Positions 35,794 to 49,330 of a stretch of 64,000 nt of DNA are shown piece after piece. This DNA is from Vitis vinifera (taxonomy: Eukaryota; Streptophyta; Magnoliopsida; Vitales; Vitaceae). A model generated the notes under the pieces. That model worked only from the letters and a program-made list of their open reading frames with translations, was not told where the DNA came from and made no database searches. Within the stretch, counting starts at the first letter, position 1. Each line of letters starts with the position of its first letter. The stretch covers positions 1,071,501 through 1,135,500 of the forward strand of contig NC_081809.1 in NCBI RefSeq assembly GCF_030704535.1, given 5' to 3'. The position numbers and the translations under genes are program-made.

Positions 35794-38700
35794 TCATTCA
35801 CACTTCAGTGCTCTAGTAATCTCCCAGGAAACCCCTTCATTTTCTAAAGTTGGATCCTCACCGGCTCCATAACCCTGCCTCTTGCAATTCAGTATTGCAA
35901 CCATGAACCTTTCACTCTCAAGGGAAGAAGGATACATTACTTGCTCTTCCTGGTACCAAAAAAAGAAAAACAAAATAAAAAAAGGAGAGCAATCAGTATT
36001 AGTCTAATGATTGCTATTATTCTAATGTAACATATCCTATTAATAGACTGTTTACTCACCGCACCACAGAAAACTAATGGGGTCGAAACTCTCGGTATAA
36101 TAAATTGGGTATTGAAAGAGACAACAGATGCATATAACAACTAGCCATGAAAACATGATGACATTGAGGCTTTTATTGCACGATATTTGAACATAGAAGA
36201 ACCCATAAACTACTGGGAGAAAGAAGTGCAATTGTTTGACCTCAACATTTTAATATCATCACACACAGATCTTCCATAGCATCAACATTGATAAACAACG
36301 AACTTATATCATTCAAGGTCTCACCGGATTCTCAGCAATCAATTACAAAATCATCAAACCAGTTTTATTAATATTTTTTCCTCAATCTGTGTGCCCCTTG
36401 ACACCACTGTCAGATTGAGAGAAAACTAATATGGTGTATGGGAAGCGTGAATGCAAATGTTCTATTGCATGCATGTTTCAACCCAGTGGATTTATGAAAT
36501 ATAGAAACTTAATTGCAACATCAGTAGTAAGCCTGTGGTTGGATTGATTTTTTTAAGTAGCCAACAGCAATTTTTTTAAGCCCAAGAAAATCTCTTCCTG
36601 AGATTAGAGAATTAGTTGTCAGTAACAGTCATTACAGAGTTGGTGATGCTAAGAAACCAAACCCCCTAGCCTCTTAAATGCATTAGCATTGCTCCCCAAA
36701 AAAAATGGGGACGTAAATGGAGTAGGGTGGGAAGAGGTCAGGGAAGGCTCCCTGTTACTATTCCTGTTTATAAAATTAATTCTCCTCCCCGTCTGTCTTA
36801 GACTAAGCGAATGGAAACAGAATCTCTATTAGTGGAATAATTTCTACATCCCCAACAGGGAATCCTGGTTAGTGGATTAATAATAATAATAGTCCCGATT
36901 ATTACCCATCCCACCCCCCATTACCGATGGGTTTTTTAGGCCATCCCTAAACAAAAAACCATTAACACTCCCCTTAAAGAGTTGAGGGAAGAACCATAGA
37001 TCATTGAGTTGGGGCACAATACCTCTGAAAGCACGTTGAATTCATCGGGAGAAATTTGCAGCAACTCTGTTGCAGTTTGACCAGTACACCATGCAAAAAT
37101 TTTTGTGCTCTCATCTGCGATGGTTATTTTCAAATGGAACGTGCGCATCACTTCAGCATCACAATTACAATGACAAAAGTTGCATTTGAACCCACAAGGT
37201 GTCTCGTTAGCAAAATGGCCACAAACAGCATGTGAAAATCTCGTATTCACATGACAGTGCTCAATTTGGTCAAGCCAAACCCGACATATCTGCAAAGATG
37301 TTTAAGAAAAATTATTAGGGAGGAGAATAGATTCTCCAATATTAAGAGGTTTCCAATTCAAGCACAGAAGCTAAAAGGACATCAAAATATATACATCATG
37401 ATTTTTGACACTCAATTTAAAAAAGATCATTCAAACAGTGGGAAAATATAATATTTGCCATGGCTGTGATCTAAAGATTAGTTACTAAACAATGTGGAGT
37501 TTATGTCATGCACGGTGTTTTTCCTTTTTCTAGATACCATCTTTTATACCTTCTGGGAATCCAACCTAAAACCTCCTCCATCCTGACCCCAATCCCTTGC
37601 AGCTTGAGCAAGGTCTTAAGGGCTCTGCCAAAGTGCCACGCCAGGAATTTATCGGACCATGCCAAGATCTTCTGCATTTTCTCTTTCAATTTGCATTTAT
37701 CCCACCTTCTATGTGGTTGCTTTCATTTTATGCTGTTTGATTTATCCACTTTTCAACAAGGAGTCTTCCAAGAAAATATAAGCGGATGAGATTGAGCAAA
37801 GACTATAGAATACCACAAAATCTCACAAAACCCTTGACACCTGGAAACCCAGAGATCCTACCCTAGTTTAAAGGCTTCTATTAGTAAAGCATTGTGTGAA
37901 ACAGAATCAGTAACAATCAATAAAACAAATTTCAGAAGACATGTAAATCCAAAAATTTTATCAACAAGTGTAATCATTTTCATGTATTACTGACTTGTAT
38001 TAAAATGGTGAATTGTTCATGATCAAATAACAAGCAACAACACTATAGATTAATGCCAGACAACAATGAAATGGAAGCTGAAAGAACAAGAGGCATGCGG
38101 AAATATCATTTAAAAGTTCATTCATGAATCACGTATCAAAGCCACAAGTCCATAAGAAATCCATACATGCGTCCGACTACTCTGGATGGATAGATCAGAG
38201 AGGTAGGATAACTGATGGAGACAAGATGAGTTCAGTAATGCTGGCAAGCAACTCAGGTTGACAAAAGAAGATCTGTCGCTCTCGAACCATAAAACTTCAA
38301 CACTGTCAAGAGAAATAATCAACCACTGCTGCATGATGAAATCATCTAATGGCATATTGGGAAGAGAATAATTATCCAAAATAAGCTTCAGCCTACTAAA
38401 GCCTGGGGAACAAGTCTACACTTTCAAGCCGTGTGATGGGAAAAGCAACATAATTTTGTGTAGAAAACAGCTATATTTCAAGTCAGAAATATGGAACTAG
38501 TTCTAAGTGAGCTAAAAATTATATATAATACATTGAAGAAGAAAAGTGACAGCAATACGGAAGATGCTCACAGCTTTTCTTTCGTCATAGAGCATGTCAA
38601 GCCAGATATATAAATAGTGTGACCAAGGCCTAATCTTCCCAATGACCTGAGAAATGTATATTAAAAAGAAAGAGTATATGTGAAAAAGCATCTTAGGTTT

Positions 38701-41700
38701 ATAGTCATGAAAAGAATGAATGCATTAGCTCTATGAAGGACACAGCTCAGTATCACTACCAAGATTTGGAAAAATGTAGCTTTGCCCAAATAGCACCAGT
38801 TGTGTCTTCAATTCTCAAAGAGAAAATAGCTTCTGCAGTATTTCTTTCTCGGAATATGTCTGTAACAATACCATAGAGGCTGACACTAGTCATCTTGTCA
38901 CGTAGATCGGTTACAAATGACTGCAATACTTTGAACATGTTAAGAAAAGTTAATGATGAACTAATGCTGCTTAAAAACAATCATAAATATAATTTATAGT
39001 GCAGAAAAAACTACACATAAAAGAAATGGTTCTAATCCCAAGAATTGGGACTTGATGCAAGAAATAAAGGAACACCAGAGATTGAGTTAGAATTTAAGTA
39101 ACACCCCATCAATGGCAAGCAATAAAAACCCTTAGACTGCTTGATCTCTTATTTAGCATCCATAAATATGAAAATCACCTTAGGTAGAGAGAATAGAGTC
39201 AGTAAACACATTGGGTTATTTGCATGACAACCAAAAACATTGTCTTTGAAGTGCCAAAGAATTCTAAAATAATTTTGAAGGTCAACATAGTGACTTGAAG
39301 ATGGCCAGTACATTCCTGACTGAAGATAGCCGAACATTGCTTATAATTGTAATTCAATTGTCGTTTCCTATCAAAAAATTGTAATTCAAGAGAGGAAACT
39401 CCATGCAACGATGACATGAACTAAGAATAGGAGATTACTAAATGACAACAAAAGGGATGGGGTTGCCTAACAGCGGCAGGGTAAAAAACGATAAATTTTA
39501 GATATCGCATAAGGAACATGTGTTCATTGTATCCAGGTAGCACAAGGAGTTTGTGAAACAGCATGAAATTAAATATAATGCATCTCTCATGAAAACATGC
39601 TAATGAACCCTAAGAAAAAATTAAAGGAGCAGTAAATCCAAATGGCTTCTGAAAGAATAATAAGTATTTAAAGATGGAAAGCTCACTTGAAAAGGGTAAT
39701 TACTGAAGTCAATTGACCCCTGAGAATCACAGGGTAGGGTCACTTGAGAAACTTTAGGGCCCTGACTTGGATCAAATGTGCTTGGCAGCCTGGATCCTTG
39801 ATACCGATTTGGTGTCAATGAAATGCTTACCTGAGTAGCAACAGAGTCAACTCCATACACTAAGTTACAAAGTTTTCCATCATAAAAATGACTTACTTGT
39901 TCCTCCTGCTGAATGAAAGGCACCAAATATATTTGTGTTGCACTACCATATTCAAGACAGAGTTCCCCGCATGCTTCAATTACACTATCTACAGAACTTG
40001 CAATGAATGGTCTATCCAATGCAAGCATGCTTCCAACACTGGAAAGAAATTGCATTATAGATACAAATGGTGAAAAAACAGTGTTAAAGAAGCTACTTAG
40101 TACAAGGGTTCACCTCAAAAGATTGGCAAGGAGAACCTGCTCACCCCATAAGAGAAACTTCAATTTGACACCATCATTATCAACAAGAGTAATTTGTTTC
40201 CTCTGTATGCTACCAAACTTTCCCTGAGTTTCCAGTGATCCAATAGATTCAATCCTGCACATAAAATGGGAACAATGAAAGAGTAAAGAACATCTGACAG
40301 AGATGACCTAACTCCACTGATGTTGGAAGGAGAAACTTTATGGGGATCTAAATATACTTGTACCAAATCTCAAGCTTTCTTTAGCTATGAATTTCCATGA
40401 TGCATACACATTAAGTATCAAAATTTCATTCTATGCAAATCATCTTGATAAGCAATCTATCATTATAGATTTTTTTTATAATGTAGTATTTGCATCCTCT
40501 GGTTATATCTTACCTTGCATACAATGAGTAAAATGCACCCTTGCTCACTGCATCAAGAGAAATGGAAGAGAAAGAATCTGAACAAAACTGAGCTCCTAGA
40601 AGCATTGCATCATCATCTTGATCCTACATTAAAAAGAAAATGAAGTCACAAAAGCAGAAAGAGGACAACTGCATCGTCCTCTCCCCCCCACCCCAAAAAA
40701 AAAAGAAAAAAGAAAGGAACAAGAAAAAACATAAATGATTATGCCATCACTTGCTATTGGAATGCAAACAACACATCACAGCATACATAACGAAAAGAAT
40801 AATCTAAACTACAAGGACCACGTTCTATGGTCAATCTTAAGCTTACAACTCATGCTTGACCCAATACCACAATTAATATATGTTCAAGTCATGCCCCTTG
40901 AACTTCTTAAAGAGACACTTCTCAATCCCAAAGAAATGTTATAAGAATTCAATAAAAATCCTTATGCCCAAGGTATTTTCTTAAAAAAGGATGGCACAGC
41001 AAAACATAACTTAATTCTGTTAGCTAGACCTTTAATATAGTTTAACTATAAATTGCCTAGAACTTCTAAAAAGTGACAAACTTTGGGATATATCCTAATG
41101 ATGCTCATCACTGATTCTAATTTCTACTAGAATAAGAAACCTCAGAATGAAATTGCTTGATTAATTCTGAACTGGTGCATTAAATATCTAAATAAAACTC
41201 AACACTGATAACAACTGAGAAAAACAACTTATGAACCAAAAAAATGCTGTTAATCCAATAAAGCAATGGACTGTTGGGGACCTACTGTAATGCTATTGAA
41301 CTAATTCTGAGCTGCCTGTTGATGTAGAACATCAATGGCACCATTTGGCTTCTTATTTTAGAGCATCCAAAAAGGATGCTTTACTTTTCCTCAAAATCTA
41401 TGTCTTTTTATGATGAGAGATTTGCACCTGGAGATTCCTATGAGAACTAGTGGTATCATGAAAAGAACATGATGAGAATAACAGGTCAGAAAAAACTTTA
41501 AACAGTTACCTCATCTAAGAGCATTACAAGATATTCTGTTGGCAGAAGTCGTGGACAACCAGATCCTTCAGAGGCAGTTCGAAGATAACATCCAGTAAGG
41601 GAAATTTCTCTTCCTCTCCTTAGAATCCCATTATTAGTATCTACCAAGTCATAGTATCTGGCATAGACAAAATGTTACAGATCTCAGTTATGTCATGAAA

Positions 41701-43896
41701 CTTTAAAGTTCATCCAAAACTCTATTTCTCTCTGTCACACACACATGGATACAAGGGGAGAGGAGAGGGGGCAAAACGGTACATGAAAGGACATGAAGGA
41801 AATCTCTCTCTCTCACACCCACACCCACACTGTGAATGCACTAGAATCAGGGTAGAGGAGAGGCTAAGAAAAAATATCTAGGAGTCGATATGCAAGGATG
41901 TAAAGAGAAGCTCCAAGATAAAAAAAATGAAAAATAAAAACCATGGTATAAAGGTGTATGCTTAAAAACATTGCATTTTAATGCAAAAGAAATTTAGAGA
42001 CATTTTTAGATTTACACTAGAGCTCACCAAAAGGTTCTCATCACAACATTCTCAATTGGGTTGGGCATTGGTTGGTCTGACAACAAATCCAGTCAAACAA
42101 AGAAAAAAAGGAACAAGATGATGTCAGTGTAAGAGTTCTAAATTCCTCACTAATGATAGGAAGAAAAGTCCACCTACAATAACCACAAATCTTATGCAAT
42201 ATGTGCTATACAAACACCTGTATGTGCAAAAGCATGCATACTCCAAAGAATGAAGTAGGAAAGCATCTTATAACACACCCACTGTCAGAAATCATCATTA
42301 CATGTGTTGTAGTTCTGAGGCAAAGGAAACAGCCAATCAGATAAAATCACAGTAGTACAGTTTACCTGCGATGGAGATAGAGATCGATTGTATTGGAGCT
42401 CCAAAAATCCCCCAACCTAAGCATGTATATGTTAGTACCTAAAGGAAAAAAAAACATTAACAACAAGACTGATAATATTTTATGAAAGAAATAACAGTTA
42501 AATGTCACAACACTGTTACATGAAAGAATGTCTAGATCTTAAAACCACAATCACTAGATAGAATTGGTGCGAAGTACACTCCTTTGGATTAGTCATCCAT
42601 AAAATTTGTGTAAGTTTTGAGGCCAGAAATTTATAATCGTAGTAAGCTAAATGGAAAATTCAGAAAGCACACAATTTACTACAGTATATAGTTATGTTGA
42701 ATTTAATTGTTGGCATATTGCAGAAACAAACTACTGATGTACCTCGATATAATTTTCAATACAAGGATGTGAAAAGATAGGAATGAGACAATTCTACTGT
42801 TCTATTAAAATGTTGCATTCATTGCATGGAGATGAAAGCAAAAGTAGATAGTGTTTCATTGCACAGAATTAGAATTGATTTGGAATTTCACTTGACAGAA
42901 TTTGAAAATGTAACTTTTAATAGGAATTGTTTTGGTGAACTTTAAGGTATATCAGACATGAATGAAAATCCAAATTCATTTGCTTATAAAGCAATCAAAG
43001 ACACCATTAGTAATAACAATGACTAAATCTCAAATCATAGAGCACCTGGTAGAAGGAAAGCATCAACAATAACAGCTTCCAAAACACTGCTCAAAGAGAG
43101 GAAACTTTTTTCATATATTGAATCAATGCTGACAGTATTTGGAAGCTTTTTTCTCCCATGTTTCTTTTTCAACTGATTAATGCATTCTGGCCTTTTTCTT
43201 GGAGCACGAGCCCTGTGTTGCTCATTCCAAGCCTGCAGAGAGAAATCAACAGCCAAAGGAATTAACCACTCTTTACCAACGAGGAAAATGAAGAAAAGGC
43301 TAGAGTTATGAGGAGCATGTGTTCGTCGATCTAACACAGAATTTACATAAAACAACAGTCAATTAAGGAACATCATAGCATAAACATGTAAAAGCACGAT
43401 ACTACATTTGGCTGGAAAGGACACATTAAAAAAAAAAAAAATCAAATCCAAGATTTCCATTATATATAAGTAGAGAAAGCAAAGCATCCACACGACTAGC
43501 TCTAGCGCAATCATATATTGTTTCCTTCAATTCTCGGAAATATAAACAACAAAAACACAACACTCAAAATATTATACATTGCTCCGGTTAGGTTTTCTCG
43601 GAAACCAATCAGAAGCGTACCTGAGAGAGTTCGGAGAGTAGGATAGCAGAGGTGACTCCGCTTGAATAAGCAATACATGTTTTCAGAATCCGACAAGCAA
43701 TCCAGCTCCAGCCTGGTCCTGTAGTCTCTTCTTTGTTTCCGCTTGAATCACAACCTTCTTCCTCCGGCAAAAGCACCGATCTCGCATAATCGATGAATCC
43801 AAGAAATGGATCTTCTTCCTGATCTTGTTCTACTTCCATTATTGAATCTACATCTACTATTTGAGTATTGAACTTCTGATTCTCAAAAGAAGTCAT
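35794..43896 (-). CDS. OB-fold protein with C-terminal zinc ribbon (RPA-like; possible SHLD2-like)
   Basis: Twelve exons in transcript order: 43896-43621, 43232-43046, 42438-42366, 41657-41510, 40623-40514, 40254-40114, 40038-39687, 38920-38760, 38646-38572, 38395-38146, 37289-37023, 35949-35794. They join in phase to 731 aa. The N-terminus is acidic with a WSWIACRILKTC helix. The middle has strands typical of OB folds: VKLKFLLWGEQVLLANL, MTSVSLYGIVTDIF and FSLRIEDTTGAIWAKL. Near the C-terminus is a Cys/His cluster, CGHF..PCGFKCNFCHCNC, followed by FHLKITIADESTKIFAWC, the zinc-ribbon-in-OB layout of RPA1's last domain. A single-stranded nucleic-acid binding role is inferred. The order OB-OB-(zinc)OB also fits shieldin subunit SHLD2; this is a guess from architecture. 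CTC1 was considered but is much longer. The exon ending at 38146 uses the only donor keeping phase that I found. Confidence 0.75.
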
Positions 43897-45416
43897 CGCG
43901 ATCGCGGATTCGCAGTTGAAGAAATTAGAATCCCTGTTTCCCCTCCGGCCGAAATACTGTCACCATCTGCTTCGGTCTTGTAGTGGCGCTTTGTTTTAGC
44001 GGGAAACTTTGTTGCTGCTGGGCCGCTCTAAATTAGTGGGTTTTATTTTGAGCGGGCTTGGCTGGGCTGGATTAGGTTAAAGAGTGAGCCGGATCTCAAT
44101 TACATTGGGCTCAGTTTGGATTGGTAATCAAGGAATAGGGGAAAAAAAATCCAAATTTTCTTTTTTGACTTGATGTAAAAAAAGTAGTAAAAATCAAATA
44201 TGATGGAAAATTCAAATTTTAATATATTTTCGAATTCTTCATTAATTTTAAGAATTATGAAAGAAAAATCTGTTAATTTAAAAGTTCTTTTTTTCCCTCT
44301 CATTTTCTCGTTTCTTTCATTTTTCTTTTAAACTTTTGCACATCTCAAAGAGCTAAAAAAAACAAAAAAACAAAAATGCTATATACCATCCACCTTTTGT
44401 TTATTTATTTATATATTTTTATATTTTTTAATAAAATACTACCATCCCCAAATTTTTTTTGTTTATCATATGTTTTTAAAAGCAGTTCAAATATTTTTAG
44501 AAACAAAATTCTGATAAGGAACTCAAATTCGAATTTTTCTTCATAAGAGCAATATACATTTACATATAATATAAAATTAAAATTAAAAAATATTTTTCAT
44601 GTTCTCAACCAGTACCCAAAACCTTCTCCAAAAATTAAAAAAAAAAAAAAAAAAAAACACCTATTGTTTATCTTTGTTAAACGTGTTTTCTAAATTAAAA
44701 AGTTGTTTTTTATTTTTAAAACTAGAAAATTATTTCTAAGAACAGCTTGAAATTAACCCATCATATTAATAATCTTTTTACCAACACTTTCAGTTTTTAG
44801 CTTCTGCTACAAAAGAAGTGGAGTAAGAGTATAGCACACAAATCTCTTTCCGCATCTTAGCTGGGATTAAGGACATGAAACTGCTTCCAAAATCGGAACA
44901 TTAGTCTATGAGTAACCTGTGCTATAAATAAAATAATGAAATTCATAATATAATTATTACTATATTGTTGCTCAATGATTCATCCAGGCCCATTGGAATA
45001 CACTCCAAAAGTTTTATCAGAACCAGGAAGATAAAGAATTTCTTTCAAATTTCTATCACAGAAAGATTATAAAACATGAAATTCTAGGCACAAATGCACT
45101 AGCCGACTCTAGCAGGTAATAGAATGAAACAGAATAATCATCATACATTTCAACAGACGCGTCTATGAAACTAACCAAATGGTATCTGTTGTACCTTCGG
45201 ATCTCTGCCCTGTAAAATAAACTTCAACAACACACTTTCCCCTCCTCTCGGACAACCCAAAAAAGGAAGAAAGAAAAGAAAAGCAAAACCGTGAACAAGA
45301 GAGGAAAAAAAAATAAAAATTGAGGCACCATGACAAACTCAATTATAAAAATTCTGGTGAGCAGTTTCTCTTCTGGGTGCCATGACATTAAAAATTTTAC
45401 ACCAGCTTGGAATAGC
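43897..45416. other. Intergenic region between the OB-fold gene and CYP21-4
   Basis: The first 150 bases are GC-richer and are probably promoter and 5' UTR of the minus-strand OB-fold gene. From 44100 to 44800 it is AT-rich with a run of about 20 A near 44637-44656 and MITE-like fragments. From about 45150 it is likely 3' UTR of CYP21-4. No gene supported. Confidence 0.45.
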
Positions 45417-48400
45417 TCAAGCTTCACGTTTGAGAGTCACGTTGATGATCCCTATACGAGATTTAGGTCGGTAGTGTTCATCTGTATCCACCTCTTCAAT
45501 TTCCTGAATGACATCATTGTAGACATAAGGTCCCCACAGTAAGAACCTTTGGATTCCAAATGTTCCTTTTAAGCAATATAACAATTACATGCAACAAGAA
45601 GGCACTAATGATCTCATGATTAACCACCCAGGTCCAGTTCAAAGCTAATCCTTGCCGTATGGCAAAACCACCTACTGATAAACTCCATTAATAAGGCACT
45701 AATGATCTCATTTGTTAAGGTTCAACCACAAAGGCCCAGTTCAAAGCTAATCATTGCCATATGGCATCACCACCTGCTCCATTAATGATACATTGCATTG
45801 TATAACACTTTTTTTTTCTTGATAACTGAGAAACATTCCATGGTCAAACCTTTTGAACTCTCTATAGGGACCCAAACCTCAGAGTGCTAACCGCGTCTGC
45901 TACAATCAGCACTGGATAATCCAGGAGGTTCAATTAGTGGGAGGAATTGAACCCAGGACCATGGGTCTCTACCACACATCCTGACATTCATGCTAATCAA
46001 CTAGGCACTTTGATGGGCATAACACTTCTCGTAATTAGCTGTTATTTCTTTTTTTCTACATTTCTAGTTTCTCTCCCCATATTGGTGCTTTGTAATGGAC
46101 TCTTTGTCCTGTCATCGTACTTGTTATTTCCTCTATAATATACATGTACATATAAAGAATATAATTTTTGGAATAATTCAGATAAGTTGTAGTTAATCCA
46201 TCACCAAAACACTCACCCCAGGGGGGGAAAAACAGAAAAAGAAAAAGAAACTACAAGACTTACCTGCACAACGTCCTCCCCCTTGATGACCCGTCCAAAT
46301 ACAATAAGCTTGTCATTCAGATCTGGTATTGGTGCAGTAGTGATAAACAGCTCAAATTTCTTGCGATCTTGTTTAGTCTTTGAAGTTCCAAGCATAAATG
46401 CCTCATGCTTAGGACTGGGTGTTCACAAGAAAGAGTTAGCAGCAGTTAGTCTACCGAATCATGACCAAATCAGCAAATACCACTAACAAGTACAAAATAG
46501 ATTCAGGCTAGAAAACCTTAAAGGAAGGTGTCCATGAGGCTTCCCTTTTGATGTCCAATCTTCAGCAGCTCCAATTCCTTGGGAATGACCTCCTTGAATC
46601 ACATAGTTCTTTATCACGTGATGGAAAGGCATCCCTTTGAAGTAACCCTTTTGACTGCAAAACCAGTCTATCCTTCAGAATGTATTATAAGATTGCAAAG
46701 TGATGCTAACGGAGCAAGTCAATATTTAGAGATCTATATGCTCCTCCAAAATCAAGAGGTTTGAGGAACAAAGTTCAATTAAGACCTTGTAATTGTCAAT
46801 CAGCTATTACAGCCTTGACAACCCATTAATAGTGCTACCACAGTTTGTCAGCTTCATGAAACATCAATAGATGAAAGTAGCGCATACAAATACTCACCAC
46901 AAGTCAAGGAATTTGTCCACAATCTCAGGAGAACCATCCTTGTAAAGCTCCACAGTTATATAACCTTTTGATGTATTTAGGATCTACACAAAAACCAAGG
47001 AGATATCTGTTTTACCAACTATGAACTACCAACTAGATCAGGGTGAAATGATCAAGAGAAGATTAATCAATCAATTGTATAAGTTTCTTGGAGAACAGGG
47101 ATCCATCATCATAATTCCAGAACCAAGCTTAACAGTATAAAGTCTCTAAAGCTTAGATTGACTTCAAAGAGAATAGAATCCTTACAAATCCAATGTGGGC
47201 ACCAAATTTTTCATTGTTTATTTAACAGAGTGATTAATTATATTGAAGTCATAATAGATCCATTATTTATACAGTCAAACAAGAAAGATCTACCACCACT
47301 CATGATGTAAATACATATAGTTCTAGAATTTGTCACTGTATAAAAGCAAATAACTTCATTTTCTTGCCATCACCATTACCTCCATACAACCAACTATAAT
47401 ATGCAACATCTAGCTCCAGAAAGATATACATTCATGCCACATAACAAGGGAAGCAGATCAATCCAACCAATGTTTGAAGAAACTTACAGCATATCCGGGA
47501 AGGTCGAACCTTTTTGAATCTACAAAACCATCATTCTCCTAGACCAGACAAAGGAATAAGCTCAGTTAGATCTAGATGCATTTACCTAGAACTATTGCTA
47601 AATCAGAAAATTATAGAAACAACCAAGTAAAGACAGGGATCTTAACAACCAACTGGATCATCAAAAGACTAAAGGAAAATAATGGAACAGTGTAGTTTAT
47701 GTCTATTTTATTTTTATTTTTTTTTAAAAAAGACATTTTAAATTCCTGAATAAGTACCTCAACATTTGATACCCCACTCTGAAACTGGTTCCTCGACCTG
47801 CATGAAAATCGGAATAGTTTTAGAACTTAAAGTGGAATCTAAACAACAGAATCATTTTTCACAGACCAATATGGAGATTTTTATTCTTTTTTTTTTCTTA
47901 TGCTATGTTTGGTTCTTAGAAAGTACTAAGGAAAGGAAGAAAATGCCAAGGAAAATGATTTTCTTATGTTCAATTGTCATGTAAAAAAGTGATGGAAAAA
48001 ATTACTAAAGAAAAAAAGGAGGGAAAATGCAAAAACACTTTCCTCCCCATTTTCCTTAAACAAAGGTAAAGAAAACTTGGAAAAAGTGTATTCCTGAATA
48101 ATTTAATCTTACTTCTATTAACTGTACCATAGACATTCAAACAAGAGAAAAATTTTATAAATTTTGCTTACCTTTTCCTTTCCTTATAATTTTCATTTCT
48201 ATTTTCTTCCCCTTGGGAATCAAACATAGCATTAATTTTGCTCATAGAAAAGCTAAATAGACACAATACCAGGTACCAAATGAGTAAGACGATAACAAAC
48301 CTATTAGACCAATGCCTATAAGTAGCAAATAGGGAAAATACAACCAACACAACGACTAGGTTGCAAAATATAATTGTAGTGATACTGATACGTGTCGGGC

Positions 48401-48452
48401 CCTTCTTCTTTTTGCTTTGCAGTAACAAAGCCTGAGGTTTTATCCTTGCCAT
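45417..48452 (-). CDS. CYP21-4: Cyclophilin-type peptidyl-prolyl isomerase CYP21-4
   Basis: Coding exons: 48452-48301, 47797-47758, 47538-47488, 46983-46898, 46654-46517, 46414-46264, 45503-45417; 234 aa in phase, near the Arabidopsis length as I remember it. It opens [19 protein letters not shown], then one membrane helix ([18 protein letters not shown]): a type II anchor, in keeping with the Golgi-type placement known for CYP21-4. The cyclophilin domain starts [14 protein letters not shown] and ends [20 protein letters not shown]...VTLKREA. The loop reads [17 protein letters not shown], so the arginine that is catalytic in human cyclophilin A (FHRII) is histidine. This suggests weak or absent isomerase activity, if the base is correct. 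A non-coding leader exon ends with a donor near 49274 (aatcacag|gtgagt); more leader introns are possible. Confidence 0.92.
45601..45790. repeat. 94-bp two-copy tandem repeat in the last CYP21-4 intron
   Basis: Copies start with ggcactaatgatctcat at 45601 and 45695. Shared later blocks are cagttcaaagctaatc, ttgcc.tatggca and accacct, ending ctccattaat. Copies differ by substitutions and small indels. Confidence 0.8.
45811..46018 (-). mobile_element. tRNA-derived SINE with 9-bp target-site duplication
   Basis: Read on the minus strand it has a pol III A-box-like tagttgattagcat near the 5' end, a B-box-like gggttcaattc about 40-50 bases later, a body of about 200 bp and a 3' end ttatcaag followed by A9. 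The flanks carry the direct repeat ataacactt at 45802-45810 and 46019-46027. These features together define a SINE; the family name is not known to me. It lies in the last intron of CYP21-4, in the same orientation as the gene. Confidence 0.85.
47901..48231. mobile_element. Tourist-like MITE with TTA target duplication
   Basis: A 331-bp element in the first coding intron of CYP21-4. The left end tgctatgtttggttcttag and right end cttgggaatcaaacatagca are inverted repeats. It is flanked by tta on both sides (47898-47900, 48232-48234), the PIF/Harbinger-type target. The left end is nearly the same as that of the element at 5764. Confidence 0.75.
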
Positions 48453-49330
48453 TCCGGGCAACCTAAACTGTAATGCAAACTCTTTTTATGCCCAAAAAAA
48501 GCCTGCAAATTAAGCACAAAACCAAATGCTAAGTCCAAATACATGTATAGAAAAGCCCAAAGAAAAATTCACCATAGACTTAAAGAAGCTAAAATGAAAA
48601 ATAAGCACACCTTGATTCCACCTCTAATTAGATTTCAATAGCTGAAAACTCCTCAGTCAACCACCTGAAACCTGCAAATAGGCTACCAAAATAAATAACT
48701 GAAAGCAAACATGCTGTAGTTTCCTTCTCAATTTCAGCACAGAAAATCTTGCCAATGAATTACAGACAGCATCAGCAGTGTGGACATCCAATTCTATTAC
48801 TTCAATAACTATCCAATTGCTCATATACTTCATTTCACCACAGAATAACCAAAAGAAAACTCTAAAAGAGAAAATGAAATATGGAAGAAACTAGGATAAA
48901 TTGCTACTGAATACAAAAGAATTTCTCAATATCGTCTAGTTATGGCAATTTCTAAGGAACCTAATATTTCGCTAATATAAATCAGAAATAAAAAATCTTA
49001 ATCAAAACATCGACCAATTGTAGAAATCAAAGCAACGCAACGCCTCCAGATCCACAAATTTCACAAACTCTTCACCACACAATTCACAGTTCCAATATCC
49101 AATAATTCACACAAATACAGATGTGCAGTCAAATTCAATTTAAAACTTAATTCACATATTCATACAGATCCGAAACCCTAGCAGTTCGTGAAGAATCAAA
49201 ACAAACAAATACTCATACACCAAACCCTAGAAACCACGAATTAGAGAAAATACTTGATCTGCTTCAACTCACCTGTGATTAGATCGTGCCGTGACTGTCC
49301 TGCTACCACCGTTGATGGTAGAATCTCCGG
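48453..49330 (-). other. 5' UTR and leader introns of CYP21-4
   Basis: A donor at about 49274 on the minus strand and an acceptor just before the coding exon (ctgcag-like tttag at about 48472) bracket a leader intron. The leader exon 49275-49330 is GC-richer. The transcript start is probably near 49.4 kb. No ATG-started frame of note lies inside. Confidence 0.5.

Noticed and set aside
36936-37295. Stand-alone small protein of 119 aa
   Set aside because: It is the zinc-ribbon exon 37289-37023 plus intron read-through.
35794-43896. CTC1 (CST telomere complex) as identity of the OB-fold gene
   Set aside because: Plant CTC1 is much longer and I could not place its known N-terminal blocks; the 731-aa model is closed at both ends.
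45947-46138. Plus-strand 63-codon frame
   Set aside because: It starts inside the SINE and has no family resemblance.
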